64,000 nucleotides of DNA from Humisphaera borealis (GCF_015169395.1 NZ_CP063458.1:2356001-2420000), one strand, 5' to 3'; counted from the first letter of the stretch, positions 11,216 to 21,640 are shown. Notes: a model not told the origin generated them from the letters alone. Made by a program: numbers and translations.

Positions 11216-12715
11216 ATGTTTCAAAACTACGAACTCGACGGGCTTTACGACGAAATGTTCGTCGAGCAGGGCAAACCGCGCGCACATTATGCGGCCGCTT
11301 CAGCTCGCTTGGAGGGTATGGGTCACGATGCCTTCCTCAAGCGCGTCGGCATGGCCGACCTCACCTTCCGCAATCAGGGCGTTACCTTCACCGTCTATAA
11401 GGACTCGGCCGGTGTCGAGAAGATCTTCCCCTTCGACCTGATCCCCCGCATCATCCCCGCCGACGAATGGACCAAGATCGAGAAGGGGCTGGTGCAACGA
11501 CTCGCGGCGCTCAATGCGTTCTGCCACGACATCTACCACGACCAGCGCATTCTGAAGGAAAAGGTCATTCCGCCGGAATTGATCTACGGCGCTAAGTTCT
11601 TCCGCCGAGAGATGTTCGGCGTCAACGTCCCGCGGAACACGTACATTCATATCTGCGGTACCGACCTGATCCGATCGAAAGAAGGCGAATACCTCGTCCT
11701 GGAAGACAACGGTCGCACGCCCAGCGGCGTGTCCTACGTGCTGGAAAACCGCACGGTGATGAAGCGCGTATTCCCGGCCCTGTTCAGCGCCTATCGCGTG
11801 CGGTCGATCGAGGACTACCCGTACAACCTGCTGCAAACCCTCCGGTACTCGGCCCCGAGCCATGCCCATGACCCGACGGTCGTCGTGCTCACGCCCGGCG
11901 TTTTCAACTCGGCGTACTTCGAGCACAGCTTCCTGGCCCGGCAGATGGGCGTGGAAGTGGTCGAAGGCCGCGACCTCGTCGTCGACAGCAACTTCGTCTA
12001 CATGCGGACGACGGCGGGCCTGAAACGGGTGGACGTGATTTATCGCCGGATCGACGACGACTTCATCGACCCGCTCACGTTCCGCCCGGACAGCGTGCTG
12101 GGCGTGCCCGGGCTGATGAACGCCTACCGCTGCGGCAACGTCGCGCTGGCCAACGCCTGCGGGACGGGCGTCGCCGACGACAAGGCGGTCTACCCCTACG
12201 TGCCGCGGATGATCAAGTTCTACCTCGGCCAGGAAGCGATCCTGCCGAACGTCAAAACCTACATCTGCGCCGAGGACGACGACCAGAAGTTCGTGCTGGC
12301 GAACCTCGACAAGCTGGTGGTGAAGGCGACCAACGAATCCGGCGGTTACGGCATGCTCATGGGCCACCAGGCGACCAAGGCCGAGCGGGCGGAGTTCGCC
12401 GAGAAGATCAAGGAAGACCCGCGTAACTACATCGCGCAGCCCATCGTGCAGCTCAGCCAGTGCCCCAGCTTCGTGGACGGAAAGTTCGAAGGGCGCCGGG
12501 TCGATCTTCGGCCGTACATCCTGTACGGGGAAAAGACGATCGTCATGCCCGGCGGCCTGACCCGCGTGGCGCTTCGCAAGGGCAGCCTGGTGGTGAACAG
12601 TTCTCAGGGAGGTGGGTCGAAGGACACGTGGGTACTGGAAGAGGGGGATACGCCCCCGCCGGCCCAGATGGCGGCGCTGCCCGCCGACGCGCGGCAGGTG
12701 CCCGTGGGTGTCTAA
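11216..12715 (+). CDS. Circularly permuted ATP-grasp protein, COG2308 (stand-alone)
   Basis: A 499-residue protein of the circularly permuted ATP-grasp type 2 family (formerly DUF404/DUF407). These are predicted amide- or peptide-bond-forming ligases that activate a carboxylate with ATP. Hallmarks present are [43 protein letters not shown] and the C-terminal [15 protein letters not shown]. Length is normal for the stand-alone form. The alpha-E gene follows 57 bp later and a transglutaminase-like gene after that, the usual three-gene order. The substrate has not been established for this family as far as I know. Confidence 0.92.
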   Translation: MFQNYELDGLYDEMFVEQGKPRAHYAAASARLEGMGHDAFLKRVGMADLTFRNQGVTFTVYKDSAGVEKIFPFDLIPRIIPADEWTKIEKGLVQRLAALNAFCHDIYHDQRILKEKVIPPELIYGAKFFRREMFGVNVPRNTYIHICGTDLIRSKEGEYLVLEDNGRTPSGVSYVLENRTVMKRVFPALFSAYRVRSIEDYPYNLLQTLRYSAPSHAHDPTVVVLTPGVFNSAYFEHSFLARQMGVEVVEGRDLVVDSNFVYMRTTAGLKRVDVIYRRIDDDFIDPLTFRPDSVLGVPGLMNAYRCGNVALANACGTGVADDKAVYPYVPRMIKFYLGQEAILPNVKTYICAEDDDQKFVLANLDKLVVKATNESGGYGMLMGHQATKAERAEFAEKIKEDPRNYIAQPIVQLSQCPSFVDGKFEGRRVDLRPYILYGEKTIVMPGGLTRVALRKGSLVVNSSQGGGSKDTWVLEEGDTPPPAQMAALPADARQVPVGV

Positions 12716-12772
12716 CCAGTCCGATCGTGCCGAGCACCGAGTGCTCGGCGCTTGTTCCCCGGTATTCATCAA

Positions 12773-13807
12773 ATGACTCCTCTTCCTTCTACTGTCCTGG
12801 AGCCGGTCGATACGATCGCCCCGAAATTCCGGTCGCACCGGGCATCGCGTCCGATGCTCGCGCGCGACGCCGACTCGATGTACTGGATGAGCCGATACGT
12901 CGAGCGGTCCGAGCACGTTGCCCGGCTTCTGCTGGTGAACTCCAACCTGTTGATGGACGTTGGCGAGTTGGCGCCGACGCTCGAACAGAAGCAGTGGCAG
13001 GGCCTGCTGCAGATTCTGCGACTCGATCCGGAGCTGCCCCAGGGCGAGTCGTCGCTGTCGTCCCGCGTGGGCATGTTCCTGACGTTCGGCCACGACAACC
13101 CCAACAGCATTCTCAACTGCGTCACGCGGGCCCGCGAAAATGCCCGCGCGATTCGAGACAACATCTCGGCCGAGATGTGGGAGTCGATCAATACCCTCTA
13201 CTGGTCGCTCAAGAGCGACGACGCCCGCGCACACCTCGAAGAGTCGCCGGAAGAGTTTTACCGGCACATCATGACCGGCTCGATGCTCTTCCAGGGCCTG
13301 ACCGACCAGACGCTGGCGCACGACCAGGGGTGGCGATTCACGCAGCTCGGAAAGTACCTGGAGCGGGCTGACATCACCTGCCGGGTGATCGAGACGCGGT
13401 TTCACATTCTCCGCTCGGCCGACGGCGTCATTGCCGGCGCGCTGCGGAACATCTACTGGATGGCCGTCCTGCGGAGCTGCTGCGCGATCGAGTTTTATCG
13501 CCGGCAACACGTGGGCGACATGGACCCGATCAAGGTGGCGTCGTTCCTGATCCTGGAGCCCAACTTCCCGCGGAGCATCCGCTTCTCGGTGCAGCAGTCG
13601 TATCGGGCCATGAGCGCGATCCGGGCGGAGGTCAACCCGCTGGCGATCGACCCCGCCGAGCGCGTGCTGGGCCGCCTCAATGCCGACCTCGAATACGCCG
13701 AGGCCAACGAGATCATGGACGAAGGCCTGCCGAACTACCTGCTCCGTATCCAGAACGACCTGGCCGAGGCGGCGATCGCCATGCAGAAGAACTATTTCAT
13801 GTTCTAG
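12773..13807 (+). CDS. Alpha-E domain protein, COG2307 (stand-alone)
   Basis: A 344-residue, mostly helical alpha-E (DUF403) protein, almost always found beside or fused to the COG2308 ATP-grasp protein and predicted to act with it. The family opening is visible as MLARDADSMYWMSRYVERSEH, followed by conserved helical segments such as ISAEMWESINTLYW and FTQLGKYLERADITCRVI. Start choice is uncertain: TTG 12752, ATG 12773 and ATG 12854 are all in frame, and none has a strong ribosome site. ATG 12854 matches the usual family N-terminus best; 12773 is the first ATG. It ends NYFMF, like other members (N[YF]F). Confidence 0.88.
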   Translation: MTPLPSTVLEPVDTIAPKFRSHRASRPMLARDADSMYWMSRYVERSEHVARLLLVNSNLLMDVGELAPTLEQKQWQGLLQILRLDPELPQGESSLSSRVGMFLTFGHDNPNSILNCVTRARENARAIRDNISAEMWESINTLYWSLKSDDARAHLEESPEEFYRHIMTGSMLFQGLTDQTLAHDQGWRFTQLGKYLERADITCRVIETRFHILRSADGVIAGALRNIYWMAVLRSCCAIEFYRRQHVGDMDPIKVASFLILEPNFPRSIRFSVQQSYRAMSAIRAEVNPLAIDPAERVLGRLNADLEYAEANEIMDEGLPNYLLRIQNDLAEAAIAMQKNYFMF

Positions 13808-13904
13808 GAGAGTCGTCAGTCGTCGGTCGTCAGCGGTCAGAGAAGAAGGATGTGACTCATCTCTTTTCTGACTACTGACTACTGACTACCGACTACTGAA
13901 AAGT
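13808..13904. repeat. Short-period simple repeats between alpha-E and transglutaminase genes
   Basis: The gap holds GTCGTCAGTCGTCGGTCGTCAG and, about 50 bp later, its near inverse built of CTGACTACTGACTAC units. The two halves can pair as an imperfect long hairpin. It lies inside the presumed operon and could influence transcript stability or be a decayed mobile repeat. Confidence 0.6.
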
Positions 13905-14924
13905 ATGCTTCTCAAACTCATCCATCGCACCGAGCTGGACTACTCCGACTTGATCAGCGAGTCGGTCATCGAACTGCGCATGTCGCCGCGGCAGGAGCTG
14001 GACCAGCACCGGCTCTCGTTCACCCTGGCGATCGGCCCGGCCACGCCGGCGCTGAGCTACTTCGACTGGCTCGGCAACCTGGTCCATTCGTTCACGGTCA
14101 ACAGCTTTCACCGGCGGATCGAGATCGAAGCCACCAGCATTGTCGAGACCGACCGTCCGCGCCCGCAGGTGGAGAAGTTCTCCGATACCTGGCCGATCGA
14201 TCCGGCGCTGATCGATTACAAGTACTACGACTTTCTTCAGTTCGGCAACCCGGTCGTCGATTCGCCACAGCTCCGCGAACTGGCGGCGATGATCAACGCA
14301 CAGCCCGGCGACAGCCTGGGCGAAATCGCGCTGCGCTGCCTGCACCTGATCAATGACAAGTTCACCTACAAACAGGGCGTGACCAACTCGGCCAGCCCGA
14401 TTACAGAAATTCTTCAGCACGGCCAGGGCGTCTGCCAGGACTTCACGCACCTGATGATCGGGCTGGCGCGGGCGCTGCGGATTCCGGCGCGTTACGTGAG
14501 CGGCATCGTCCATCCCGACGCCCAGAAATACCGCGGTTTCACAGAGACCCACGCCTGGTGCGAACTGTTTATCCCGTCGGCCGGCTGGGTGGGGTTTGAC
14601 GTAGCCAACAACTGCATGGTGGGTGGCAACTTCGTCAAGGTCGCGATCGGTCGGAACTTCCTGGACGTGCCGCCCAATAAGGGCGTTTACAGGGGCAAGG
14701 CGGGCGAAAAGATCAGCGCCAGGGTCAGCAGCGAGGTGCTCCACGCCATCCCCGCCGACATGGCCGCCGAACGCGTCGAAGCGCTGACCGTCCCGACGTT
14801 TCCCACTGGCGTGGTCATTCACAGGGACATGATCAATCAGCAGCAGGAACAGCAGCAGCAAGGCGTCTATACCCAGCAGCAGATGCAGCAGCAGCAACAG
14901 GCGTATCGGAAGACGCTGAGGTGA
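13905..14924 (+). CDS. Transglutaminase-like cysteine protein with Gln-rich tail
   Basis: A 339-residue protein of the bacterial transglutaminase-like family (COG1305). The N-terminal bact_transglu_N beta domain covers about residues 1-100. The papain-like core follows with the triad Cys177 (GQGVCQDFTH), His216 (TETHAWCE) and Asp232 (GWVGFDVANN), so the enzyme should be active as a peptidase or acyltransferase. The last 30 or so residues are extraordinary: NQQQEQQQQ and TQQQMQQQQQ blocks. The family normally stops before this. It forms the third gene of the stand-alone amidoligase set and probably processes or crosslinks the peptide made by the ATP-grasp partner (inference). Confidence 0.92.
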   Translation: MLLKLIHRTELDYSDLISESVIELRMSPRQELDQHRLSFTLAIGPATPALSYFDWLGNLVHSFTVNSFHRRIEIEATSIVETDRPRPQVEKFSDTWPIDPALIDYKYYDFLQFGNPVVDSPQLRELAAMINAQPGDSLGEIALRCLHLINDKFTYKQGVTNSASPITEILQHGQGVCQDFTHLMIGLARALRIPARYVSGIVHPDAQKYRGFTETHAWCELFIPSAGWVGFDVANNCMVGGNFVKVAIGRNFLDVPPNKGVYRGKAGEKISARVSSEVLHAIPADMAAERVEALTVPTFPTGVVIHRDMINQQQEQQQQGVYTQQQMQQQQQAYRKTLR

Positions 14925-15131
14925 AAGTGCTGCGTGCCGCGACGAGGTACAGATTACCCATTCCTCCATCAGAGGCGTGGCACAAGGCACTTTTAACCTC
15001 CGGCTCATCTGATTGTGGCTCGCCAACAACCGGGGTATCGCTATACTTCGCCGCAACCAGCCGCGACTCGATATCGCAAGACTACCGCATCCCAGCACCC
15101 GCTTTAATCTCGACCACGAGCAAGACATCCC

Positions 15132-18100
15132 ATGGCCATTCGTGTTGCCCTGACTCACAGGACCCGCTATCGGTACCCCAAGCCCGTGTGGCTCTCGCCG
15201 CACGTCGTGCGCTTGCGCCCCGCGCCCCACTGCCGCACGCCGATCCTCAGCTACTCGTTGAAGGTCACGCCCTCCGATCACTTTGTGAACTGGCAGCAGG
15301 ACCCGTACAGCAACCGGCTGGCCCGGCTGGTGTTTCCGAAGAAGACCAAAGAGTTTGCGATCGAAGTCGATCTGGTCGCCGAACTGACGGTCATCAATCC
15401 GTTCGATTTCTTCGTTGATAAGTACGCTGAAGAGTTCCCCTTTACCTACGACGAGACCCTGCAGAAGGAGCTGGCGCCCTACCTCGCCGCCGCCCCGCTG
15501 ACACCGAAGCTGACGACCTTCGTCGAGGAAGCCCGCAAGTGCGCGGCGAAGGAAGACGGGAAGAACCCCCGCACGATCGATTTCCTGGTCGCGCTCAACT
15601 CCAAGATCCAGCACGCGGTTAAGTACCTGATCCGCCTGGAGCCCGGCGTGCAGACGCCGGAAGAAACCCTCGAAAAAGCCTGCGGCTCGTGCCGCGACAG
15701 CGCCTGGCTGATGGTGCAGGTGCTTCGCAACGTGGGGTTGGCGGCGAGGTTCGTGTCGGGCTACCTCATCCAGCTGACGCCGGACGTCAAATCGCTCGAC
15801 GGTCCCAGCGGCACGGCCGTTGACTTCACCGACCTGCACGCCTGGACCGAAGTCTACCTACCCGGCGCAGGGTGGATCGGCTTCGATGCCACCAGCGGCC
15901 TGCTCGCCGGCGAGGGCCACATCCCGCTCGCCTGCACCGCCGATCCCGTCACCGCCGCCGCCATCACCGGCTTCTTCTCGACCGACGACCAGGAGGTCAC
16001 CGAGGCCGACCCCGACGACCACGCGCTCCATGGGGGCGGCGGCGACGACGGCGACTTCGAGTTCCACATGTCGGTCACGCGAATCCACGAGGATCCGCGC
16101 GTCACCAAGCCCTACACCGACGAACAATGGGCCGCGATCGAAGCACTCGGCCACCAGGTCGATGCCGACCTGAAAAAGGCCGACGTCCGCCTGACCATGG
16201 GCGGTGAACCGACGTTCGTGTCGATCGACGACATGGACGGCCCGGAATGGAACACCACGGCCCTTGGGCCGATGAAGTACCAGCGCGCCAACGAGCTGCT
16301 CCGCCGGCTCCGCGACAAGTTCGCGCCCAACGGCCTGCTGCATCACGGGCAGGGCAAGTGGTACCCCGGCGAATCGCTCCCCCGCTGGTCGATGGGCATC
16401 TACTGGCGCAAGGACGGCGAGCCGATCTGGAAGAACAAGGCCCTCTTCGCCGACGAGCACAACAAGACCCGCGTCTACACCGACGAAGATGCCCGGGCGT
16501 TCATGCACGCGCTGGTCGAGCGGCTGGACATCTCCCCGCGATTCATTAATCCCGGCTTTGAAGACGTCTGGTACTACCTCTGGAAGGAACGCCGACTGCC
16601 CGTCAATGTCGACCCGTTCGACAGCAAGCTCGAGAACAAGGAAGACCGCCAGCGGCTGGCGAAGATCTTCGAGCAGGGGCTCGACAAGGTGGTCGGCTAT
16701 GCCCTGCCGCTCCGCCGCGATTACTACACCGATGGGACCGGTGCCTGGGTGTCTGGCGACTGGTTCTTCCGTCCCGAGCGCATGTACCTGATCCCCGGCG
16801 ATTCGCCGATGGGCTATCGGCTGCCGCTGGATTCGATTCCGTGGGTGGTCAAGAGCGACTACCCGTTTGTTCACGAGCTCGACCCCTGGGCCGAACGCAG
16901 CCCCCTGCCCTCGCGCGATGCGTTCAGCCGGCAGCGCTACCTGACGACCAGCGTGCGCGAAGGGACCAATCCGCTCGGGTTTCAGGAGCAGGTGCTCGGG
17001 CCCGCCGAGACGTTTGACGTTGGTCCGGAGTTCCGCATTGGATCGGGTGTCGGCGGTTCGGCCGGCAACGGCGGCATCGGTCGCGGGCCGGGAACCGGCT
17101 CCGGCACCGGCCCGGGATCGGCCGCCAATCGTGGCGAACCCCGCTTCCGCCGACCCGCACGGAGCGAAACCCCTCCGCTGCAACCGGTGGAAGGCGAATC
17201 CGCGCCATGGATCGTCCGCACCGCGCTGTGCACCGAAGTGCGCGGCGGCGTCCTCCGCGTGTTCATGCCGCCGCAGCGCTTCCTCGAAGACTATCTCGAG
17301 CTCGTCACGGCGGTCGAAGACACCGCCGAGGCGCTGCAGATGCCGGTCCTCCTCGAAGGCTACACCCCGCCTTACGACATCCGGCTGGCCCACATCAAGG
17401 TCACGCCCGACCCGGGCGTGATCGAGGTCAACACCCAGCCGACCGAAACCTGGGACGACCTGGTCAAGAACACCGAGATCCTTTACGAGGAAGCGCGCCT
17501 CAGCCGACTCGGCACCGAGAAGTTCATGCTCGACGGCCGGCACACCGGCACGGGCGGCGGCAACCACATTGTGGTCGGCAGTTCGATCCCGTCGGATTCG
17601 CCGTTCCTGCGCCGCCCCGACCTGCTCAAGAGCCTGATCGGCTACTGGCACAACCATCCGTCGCTGTCGTTCCTGTTCAGCGGCATGTTCGTCGGGCCGA
17701 CGAGCCAGGCACCACGCGTGGACGAGGCCCGCAACGACCAGGTCTACGAACTGGAAATCGCGTTCAAGCAGGTCCCCGACCACGGCACCATTCCGCCGTG
17801 GCTCGTTGACCGGATCTTCCGCAATCTCCTGATCGACTCGACGGGCAACACGCACCGTGCAGAGTTCTGCATCGACAAGCTCTACTCCCCCGACAGCGCG
17901 ACCGGACGCCTGGGGTTGCTCGAGATGCGGGCGTTCGAGATGCCGCCGCATGCCAGGATGAGCCTCACGCAGCACCTGCTGCTGCGGGCGCTGATCTCCA
18001 AGTTCTGGAAGCAGCCGTACACACACCGGCTCGTGCGGTGGAAGACCGAAATCCACGACCGCTTCCTGCTGCCGCACTTCGTGAAGCAGGACATGGAAGA

Positions 18101-18713
18101 CGTCATCGACGACCTGAACGAAGCCGGCTATCCGTTGCAGGACGAGTGGTTCGCCCCGCACATGGAGTTCCGCTTCCCGCACTACGGCTCGATCGAGCAA
18201 CGTGGCATCGTCCTGGACATCCGCCAGGCGATCGAACCCTGGAACGTGCTCGGCGAAGAAGGTGCCGCCGGCGGCACCGTGCGGTTCGTCGATTCGTCGG
18301 TCGAGCGCCTTGAGGTCAAGGTCACCGGCATGGTCGACTCGCGCCACACGATCGCCGTCAACGGCGTGCGCGTGCCGCTTCACCCGACGGGGCAGAACGG
18401 CCAGTTCGTTGCCGGCGTCCGCTACCGCGCCTGGCAGCCGCCCAGCTGCCTTCATCCGACCATCGGCGTCCATTCGCCGCTCATCTTTGACGTGATCGAC
18501 AACTGGGCCGGTCGCAGTATCGGCGGGTGCACGTACAACGTATCTCACCCCGGCGGCCGCAGTTACGACCGATTCCCGGTCAACGCGTACGAGGCCGAAA
18601 GCCGTCGGATCAGCCGGTTCTTCAAGTTCGGGCACACACCGGGCAAGATCCGGGTGATTGAGCCGACCGTCAGCAAGGAGTTCCCGTTCACGCTCGACCT
18701 GCGGCGGGTGTAG
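15132..18713 (+). CDS. Transglutaminase-like / DUF2126 fusion protein
   Basis: A 1193-residue two-part protein. Residues 1 to about 300 are a transglutaminase-like module with an N-terminal beta domain and triad Cys187 (CGSCRDSAW), His236 (TDLHAWTEVY) and Asp252 (GWIGFDATSG). Residues about 345-1190 are DUF2126 (COG4196), recognised by RLTMGGEPTFVSIDD, LLHHGQGKWYPGE and GTGGGNHIVVGSS; this part is thought to resemble amidoligases or glutamine-synthetase-like folds. A Gly/Pro-rich insert at about residues 635-700 looks disordered. The two parts are separate genes in many bacteria. It is followed 261 bp later by the ATP-grasp/alpha-E fusion, its usual partner. Confidence 0.92.
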   Translation: MAIRVALTHRTRYRYPKPVWLSPHVVRLRPAPHCRTPILSYSLKVTPSDHFVNWQQDPYSNRLARLVFPKKTKEFAIEVDLVAELTVINPFDFFVDKYAEEFPFTYDETLQKELAPYLAAAPLTPKLTTFVEEARKCAAKEDGKNPRTIDFLVALNSKIQHAVKYLIRLEPGVQTPEETLEKACGSCRDSAWLMVQVLRNVGLAARFVSGYLIQLTPDVKSLDGPSGTAVDFTDLHAWTEVYLPGAGWIGFDATSGLLAGEGHIPLACTADPVTAAAITGFFSTDDQEVTEADPDDHALHGGGGDDGDFEFHMSVTRIHEDPRVTKPYTDEQWAAIEALGHQVDADLKKADVRLTMGGEPTFVSIDDMDGPEWNTTALGPMKYQRANELLRRLRDKFAPNGLLHHGQGKWYPGESLPRWSMGIYWRKDGEPIWKNKALFADEHNKTRVYTDEDARAFMHALVERLDISPRFINPGFEDVWYYLWKERRLPVNVDPFDSKLENKEDRQRLAKIFEQGLDKVVGYALPLRRDYYTDGTGAWVSGDWFFRPERMYLIPGDSPMGYRLPLDSIPWVVKSDYPFVHELDPWAERSPLPSRDAFSRQRYLTTSVREGTNPLGFQEQVLGPAETFDVGPEFRIGSGVGGSAGNGGIGRGPGTGSGTGPGSAANRGEPRFRRPARSETPPLQPVEGESAPWIVRTALCTEVRGGVLRVFMPPQRFLEDYLELVTAVEDTAEALQMPVLLEGYTPPYDIRLAHIKVTPDPGVIEVNTQPTETWDDLVKNTEILYEEARLSRLGTEKFMLDGRHTGTGGGNHIVVGSSIPSDSPFLRRPDLLKSLIGYWHNHPSLSFLFSGMFVGPTSQAPRVDEARNDQVYELEIAFKQVPDHGTIPPWLVDRIFRNLLIDSTGNTHRAEFCIDKLYSPDSATGRLGLLEMRAFEMPPHARMSLTQHLLLRALISKFWKQPYTHRLVRWKTEIHDRFLLPHFVKQDMEDVIDDLNEAGYPLQDEWFAPHMEFRFPHYGSIEQRGIVLDIRQAIEPWNVLGEEGAAGGTVRFVDSSVERLEVKVTGMVDSRHTIAVNGVRVPLHPTGQNGQFVAGVRYRAWQPPSCLHPTIGVHSPLIFDVIDNWAGRSIGGCTYNVSHPGGRSYDRFPVNAYEAESRRISRFFKFGHTPGKIRVIEPTVSKEFPFTLDLRRV

Positions 18714-18974
18714 ACGATGCCCAGCCGAACGAGGGGCGGGCATTTCGGCCTGTCCCTCGGGCCCGGAGAGGTTGTCCGACCGCCGGGGCATTGATTGCGC
18801 GTGCCGATCAGCCCGGGCGGCTTTTGCGATTGTCAGATCGATATTGCATGATCGGTCGCAAATACCGCACCCTAGAACGGACGATGACGTATAACCGACA
18901 CGTTCCGATCAGGACTCGGGCGTGTACGACGCTCCCAAAGGTGAGTCACCGGCAAGGAAGCCATTCGCAACCTC

Positions 18975-21587
18975 ATGACCGTCGACGTCAAAGATCCCCC
19001 TCGCCCCGCGCCGCTGCCTCCGCCGCCCGCGCCCGGCTTCGCCGCCGGCTACGTGCCGCGCACTGCTAACGCCGACGAAATGGTCGAGGCCGACGGCTCG
19101 CTGCGTCCGCACTGGCGGATGTTCGTCAGCATGCTCGACGACATGGGCCGCGCCGAGGTCACCCGCCGCTGGGAGCAGGCTCGCCGGATCATTCGCGAGA
19201 ACGGCATCACCCATAACGTCTACGGCGATCCCAACGGCCTGGACCGCCCGTGGAACCTCGACCTCATTCCCCTGCTCATGCCCGCCGACCAGTGGCGGAC
19301 CGTCGGTCAGGGCCTTACCCAGCGGGCCAGGCTCCTCGACCGCCTGCTCGCCGACCTGTACGGCCCGGCCGAGTCCATCGCGCTGGGCCTGCTGCCACCC
19401 GAGCTGGTTTACGCCAACACCGGCTACCTCCGCCCGTGCCACGGCATTCGCCCGCCGAAGGATCGCTGGCTCCACCTGTACGCCGCCGACATCATCCGCG
19501 CCTCCAACGGGCAGTTCATGGTGCTGTCGGACCGCACCCAGGTCCCAAGCGGTGCCGGCTACACGCTTGAAAACCGCATCGTCCTCTCCCGCACGCTGCC
19601 GACCGCTTTCCGCCAGTGCAACGTCCAGCGCCTGGCCGCGTTCTTCATGACGCTGCGGCAGACGCTGGTGAACCTGGCCCCGGCCAACCGTGAAAACCCG
19701 CGAGTCGTCCTCCTCACGCCCGGCCCGTACAACGAAACCTACTTCGAGCACGCCTACCTCGCGCGCTACCTCGGCTACACGCTGGTCCAGGGCAACGACC
19801 TGACCGTCCGCGACGGCAAGGTGTTCCTTAAGACCCTCAGCGGCCTGCAGCGCGTCGATGTCATCTTCCGCCGCGTCGATGACGACTACTGCGACCCGCT
19901 GGAACTCTTCGGCGGATCGTTCCTGGGCGTGCCCGGCCTGATCGAAGCCGTCCGCGAAGGCACCGTCGCCGTCGCCAATGCCTTGGGCAGCGGCGTTCTG
20001 CAGGCGCCGGCAATCCTCTCGTTCCTTCCGCAACTCTGCCGGCATTTCCTCGGCGAAGAACTGCTGATGCCGTCGGTCCAGACCTGGTGGTGCGGCGACC
20101 CCAACTCGCTTTCCTACGTCCTGGACAACCTGTCCCGGCTTGTCGTCAAACCCGCCTATCCGACCCGCGGGTCCGACCCCGAGTTCGGCACCGAGATGAC
20201 GCGCGACCGGCTCGCCCAGCTCGCGTCGCGCATCCGCGCCCATCCCGACCGCTACGTCGCCCAGGAACAGATCGAAACGCACAACGCGCCGGTCCTCCTC
20301 AGCGATCAGGGCAGCGGACCGCACGTGCAGAGCCGCCGATTCGTCGTCCGCTCTTACCTCGTCGCCGACGGCAACGGCTACGACGTCATGCCAGGCGGGC
20401 TGACCCGCGTCACCGGCTCCACCGACACTCTGATCGTCTCGCTGCAACAGGGCGGCGGCAGCAAAGACACCTGGATTCTGTCCGACGGGCCCGTCGGCGA
20501 CCTGACGCTGCTGGCGTCGGCGTCGCAGCCGGTCGAGCTCAGTCGCGGCGGCGGCGACCTGCCCAGCCGTGTCGCCGATGACCTGTACTGGCTCGGCCGC
20601 TACGTCCAACGGGCCGAAAGCTACGTCCGCCTGACCCGCGCCATCTTCGGCCGGCTCACCGACCCCAGCGTCATCGAAAGCCCGACGACGATCGAAGCCC
20701 TGGTTCACGCCCTGCTGGGTCGCTCCAAGCTGGGTGTCGGCGGAAAGCCCGACCCCTCCTCCAACAGACGCCGACAGGGCGCACCCACCGACCGCGAACT
20801 GGTCGGCGAGGTCTTCAATGCCGCCGACCGCGCCGGGCTGCGGGCGACCATCCGCCACGTTCACGCGCTGGCCCGGGTGCTCCGCGACCGCATTTCCGCC
20901 GACGCCTGGCGCATCCTCCAGACGATCGAGCGCGACGTCGCCGACTTCAACGTCAATGTGGACGACGACCAAGTGCCCACCGTCCTGGAGCTGCTGAACA
21001 AGCTGATGAGCGGCTTCCTCGCCTTCGGCGGCGTGGCGGCCGAGTCGATGACCCGCGGCCAGAGCTGGCGCTTCCTCGACATGGGCGCACGCCTCGAACG
21101 CGCCGGCGCGATCGCCCGGCTGGTCAACCTGATGCTCGTCGAGGCCGACCCCGCCGAAGAGTCCAGCCTTCTCGATGCCGTCCTGGAAGTCGCCGACTGC
21201 TCGCTCACCTATCGCCGCCGGTATCTCACCCAGCTCGAGATGCCCGCGGTGGTCGATCTGCTGCTGGCCGACGAAACCAACCCGCGGGCCGTCGCGTTTC
21301 AGGTGGCGGCGATCGAAGAACACCTGCGTGCCCTGCCCCACGCCGCCGCCCATCCACGCCAGAACCCCGACCTGCAGGCGGCGATGCGGCTCCGCGGCCT
21401 GATCGGGCTGGCCGACATCCAGTCGGCGTGCGATCTCAACGCAAGTACCCGCCCGGGTCTGGAGAAGCTGCTGAAAGACGCGACCGAGCAGCTCGGCGCG
21501 ATCGCCGACGCCGTTAGCCAGAACTATTTCAGCCACGCGACGGTCAGCCGCAGGTTGATCGGCCCTGGCGAAGACCGGGTGGGCTGA
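18975..21587 (+). CDS. Circularly permuted ATP-grasp / alpha-E fusion (COG2308-COG2307)
   Basis: An 870-residue fusion. Residues about 25-500 are the permuted ATP-grasp domain with [37 protein letters not shown] and [12 protein letters not shown]. Residues about 515-860 are alpha-E, starting LPSRVADDLYWLGRYVQRAE and ending QNYFSHATVSRRL. The acidic-Asn pair of the stand-alone paralogue (LEDNGR) is SDRTQ here. The same domain order occurs as two genes at 11216-13807, so this locus holds both the separate and the fused version. The N-terminal 25 residues are Pro/Ala-rich. AAGGAAG lies about 14 bp before the ATG. Confidence 0.92.
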   Translation: MTVDVKDPPRPAPLPPPPAPGFAAGYVPRTANADEMVEADGSLRPHWRMFVSMLDDMGRAEVTRRWEQARRIIRENGITHNVYGDPNGLDRPWNLDLIPLLMPADQWRTVGQGLTQRARLLDRLLADLYGPAESIALGLLPPELVYANTGYLRPCHGIRPPKDRWLHLYAADIIRASNGQFMVLSDRTQVPSGAGYTLENRIVLSRTLPTAFRQCNVQRLAAFFMTLRQTLVNLAPANRENPRVVLLTPGPYNETYFEHAYLARYLGYTLVQGNDLTVRDGKVFLKTLSGLQRVDVIFRRVDDDYCDPLELFGGSFLGVPGLIEAVREGTVAVANALGSGVLQAPAILSFLPQLCRHFLGEELLMPSVQTWWCGDPNSLSYVLDNLSRLVVKPAYPTRGSDPEFGTEMTRDRLAQLASRIRAHPDRYVAQEQIETHNAPVLLSDQGSGPHVQSRRFVVRSYLVADGNGYDVMPGGLTRVTGSTDTLIVSLQQGGGSKDTWILSDGPVGDLTLLASASQPVELSRGGGDLPSRVADDLYWLGRYVQRAESYVRLTRAIFGRLTDPSVIESPTTIEALVHALLGRSKLGVGGKPDPSSNRRRQGAPTDRELVGEVFNAADRAGLRATIRHVHALARVLRDRISADAWRILQTIERDVADFNVNVDDDQVPTVLELLNKLMSGFLAFGGVAAESMTRGQSWRFLDMGARLERAGAIARLVNLMLVEADPAEESSLLDAVLEVADCSLTYRRRYLTQLEMPAVVDLLLADETNPRAVAFQVAAIEEHLRALPHAAAHPRQNPDLQAAMRLRGLIGLADIQSACDLNASTRPGLEKLLKDATEQLGAIADAVSQNYFSHATVSRRLIGPGEDRVG

Positions 21588-21640
21588 GGATTCCAGCGGG
21601 CTGAGATCGACCCACCGGCGATCCGACGCGCCGACTCTCT

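Noticed and set aside
11300-13510. A 736-codon open frame on the minus strand opposite the ATP-grasp and alpha-E genes
   Set aside because: Shadow frame of high-GC coding DNA; the plus-strand proteins have clear families and the minus frame is rich in His, Arg, Val and Asp without any recognisable domain.
15858-18791. A 977-codon minus-strand open frame opposite the DUF2126 fusion gene (and similar ones at 13893-15839 and 18909-21689)
   Set aside because: Length is explained by GC-rich codons on the other strand. No domain, no signal, no start context.
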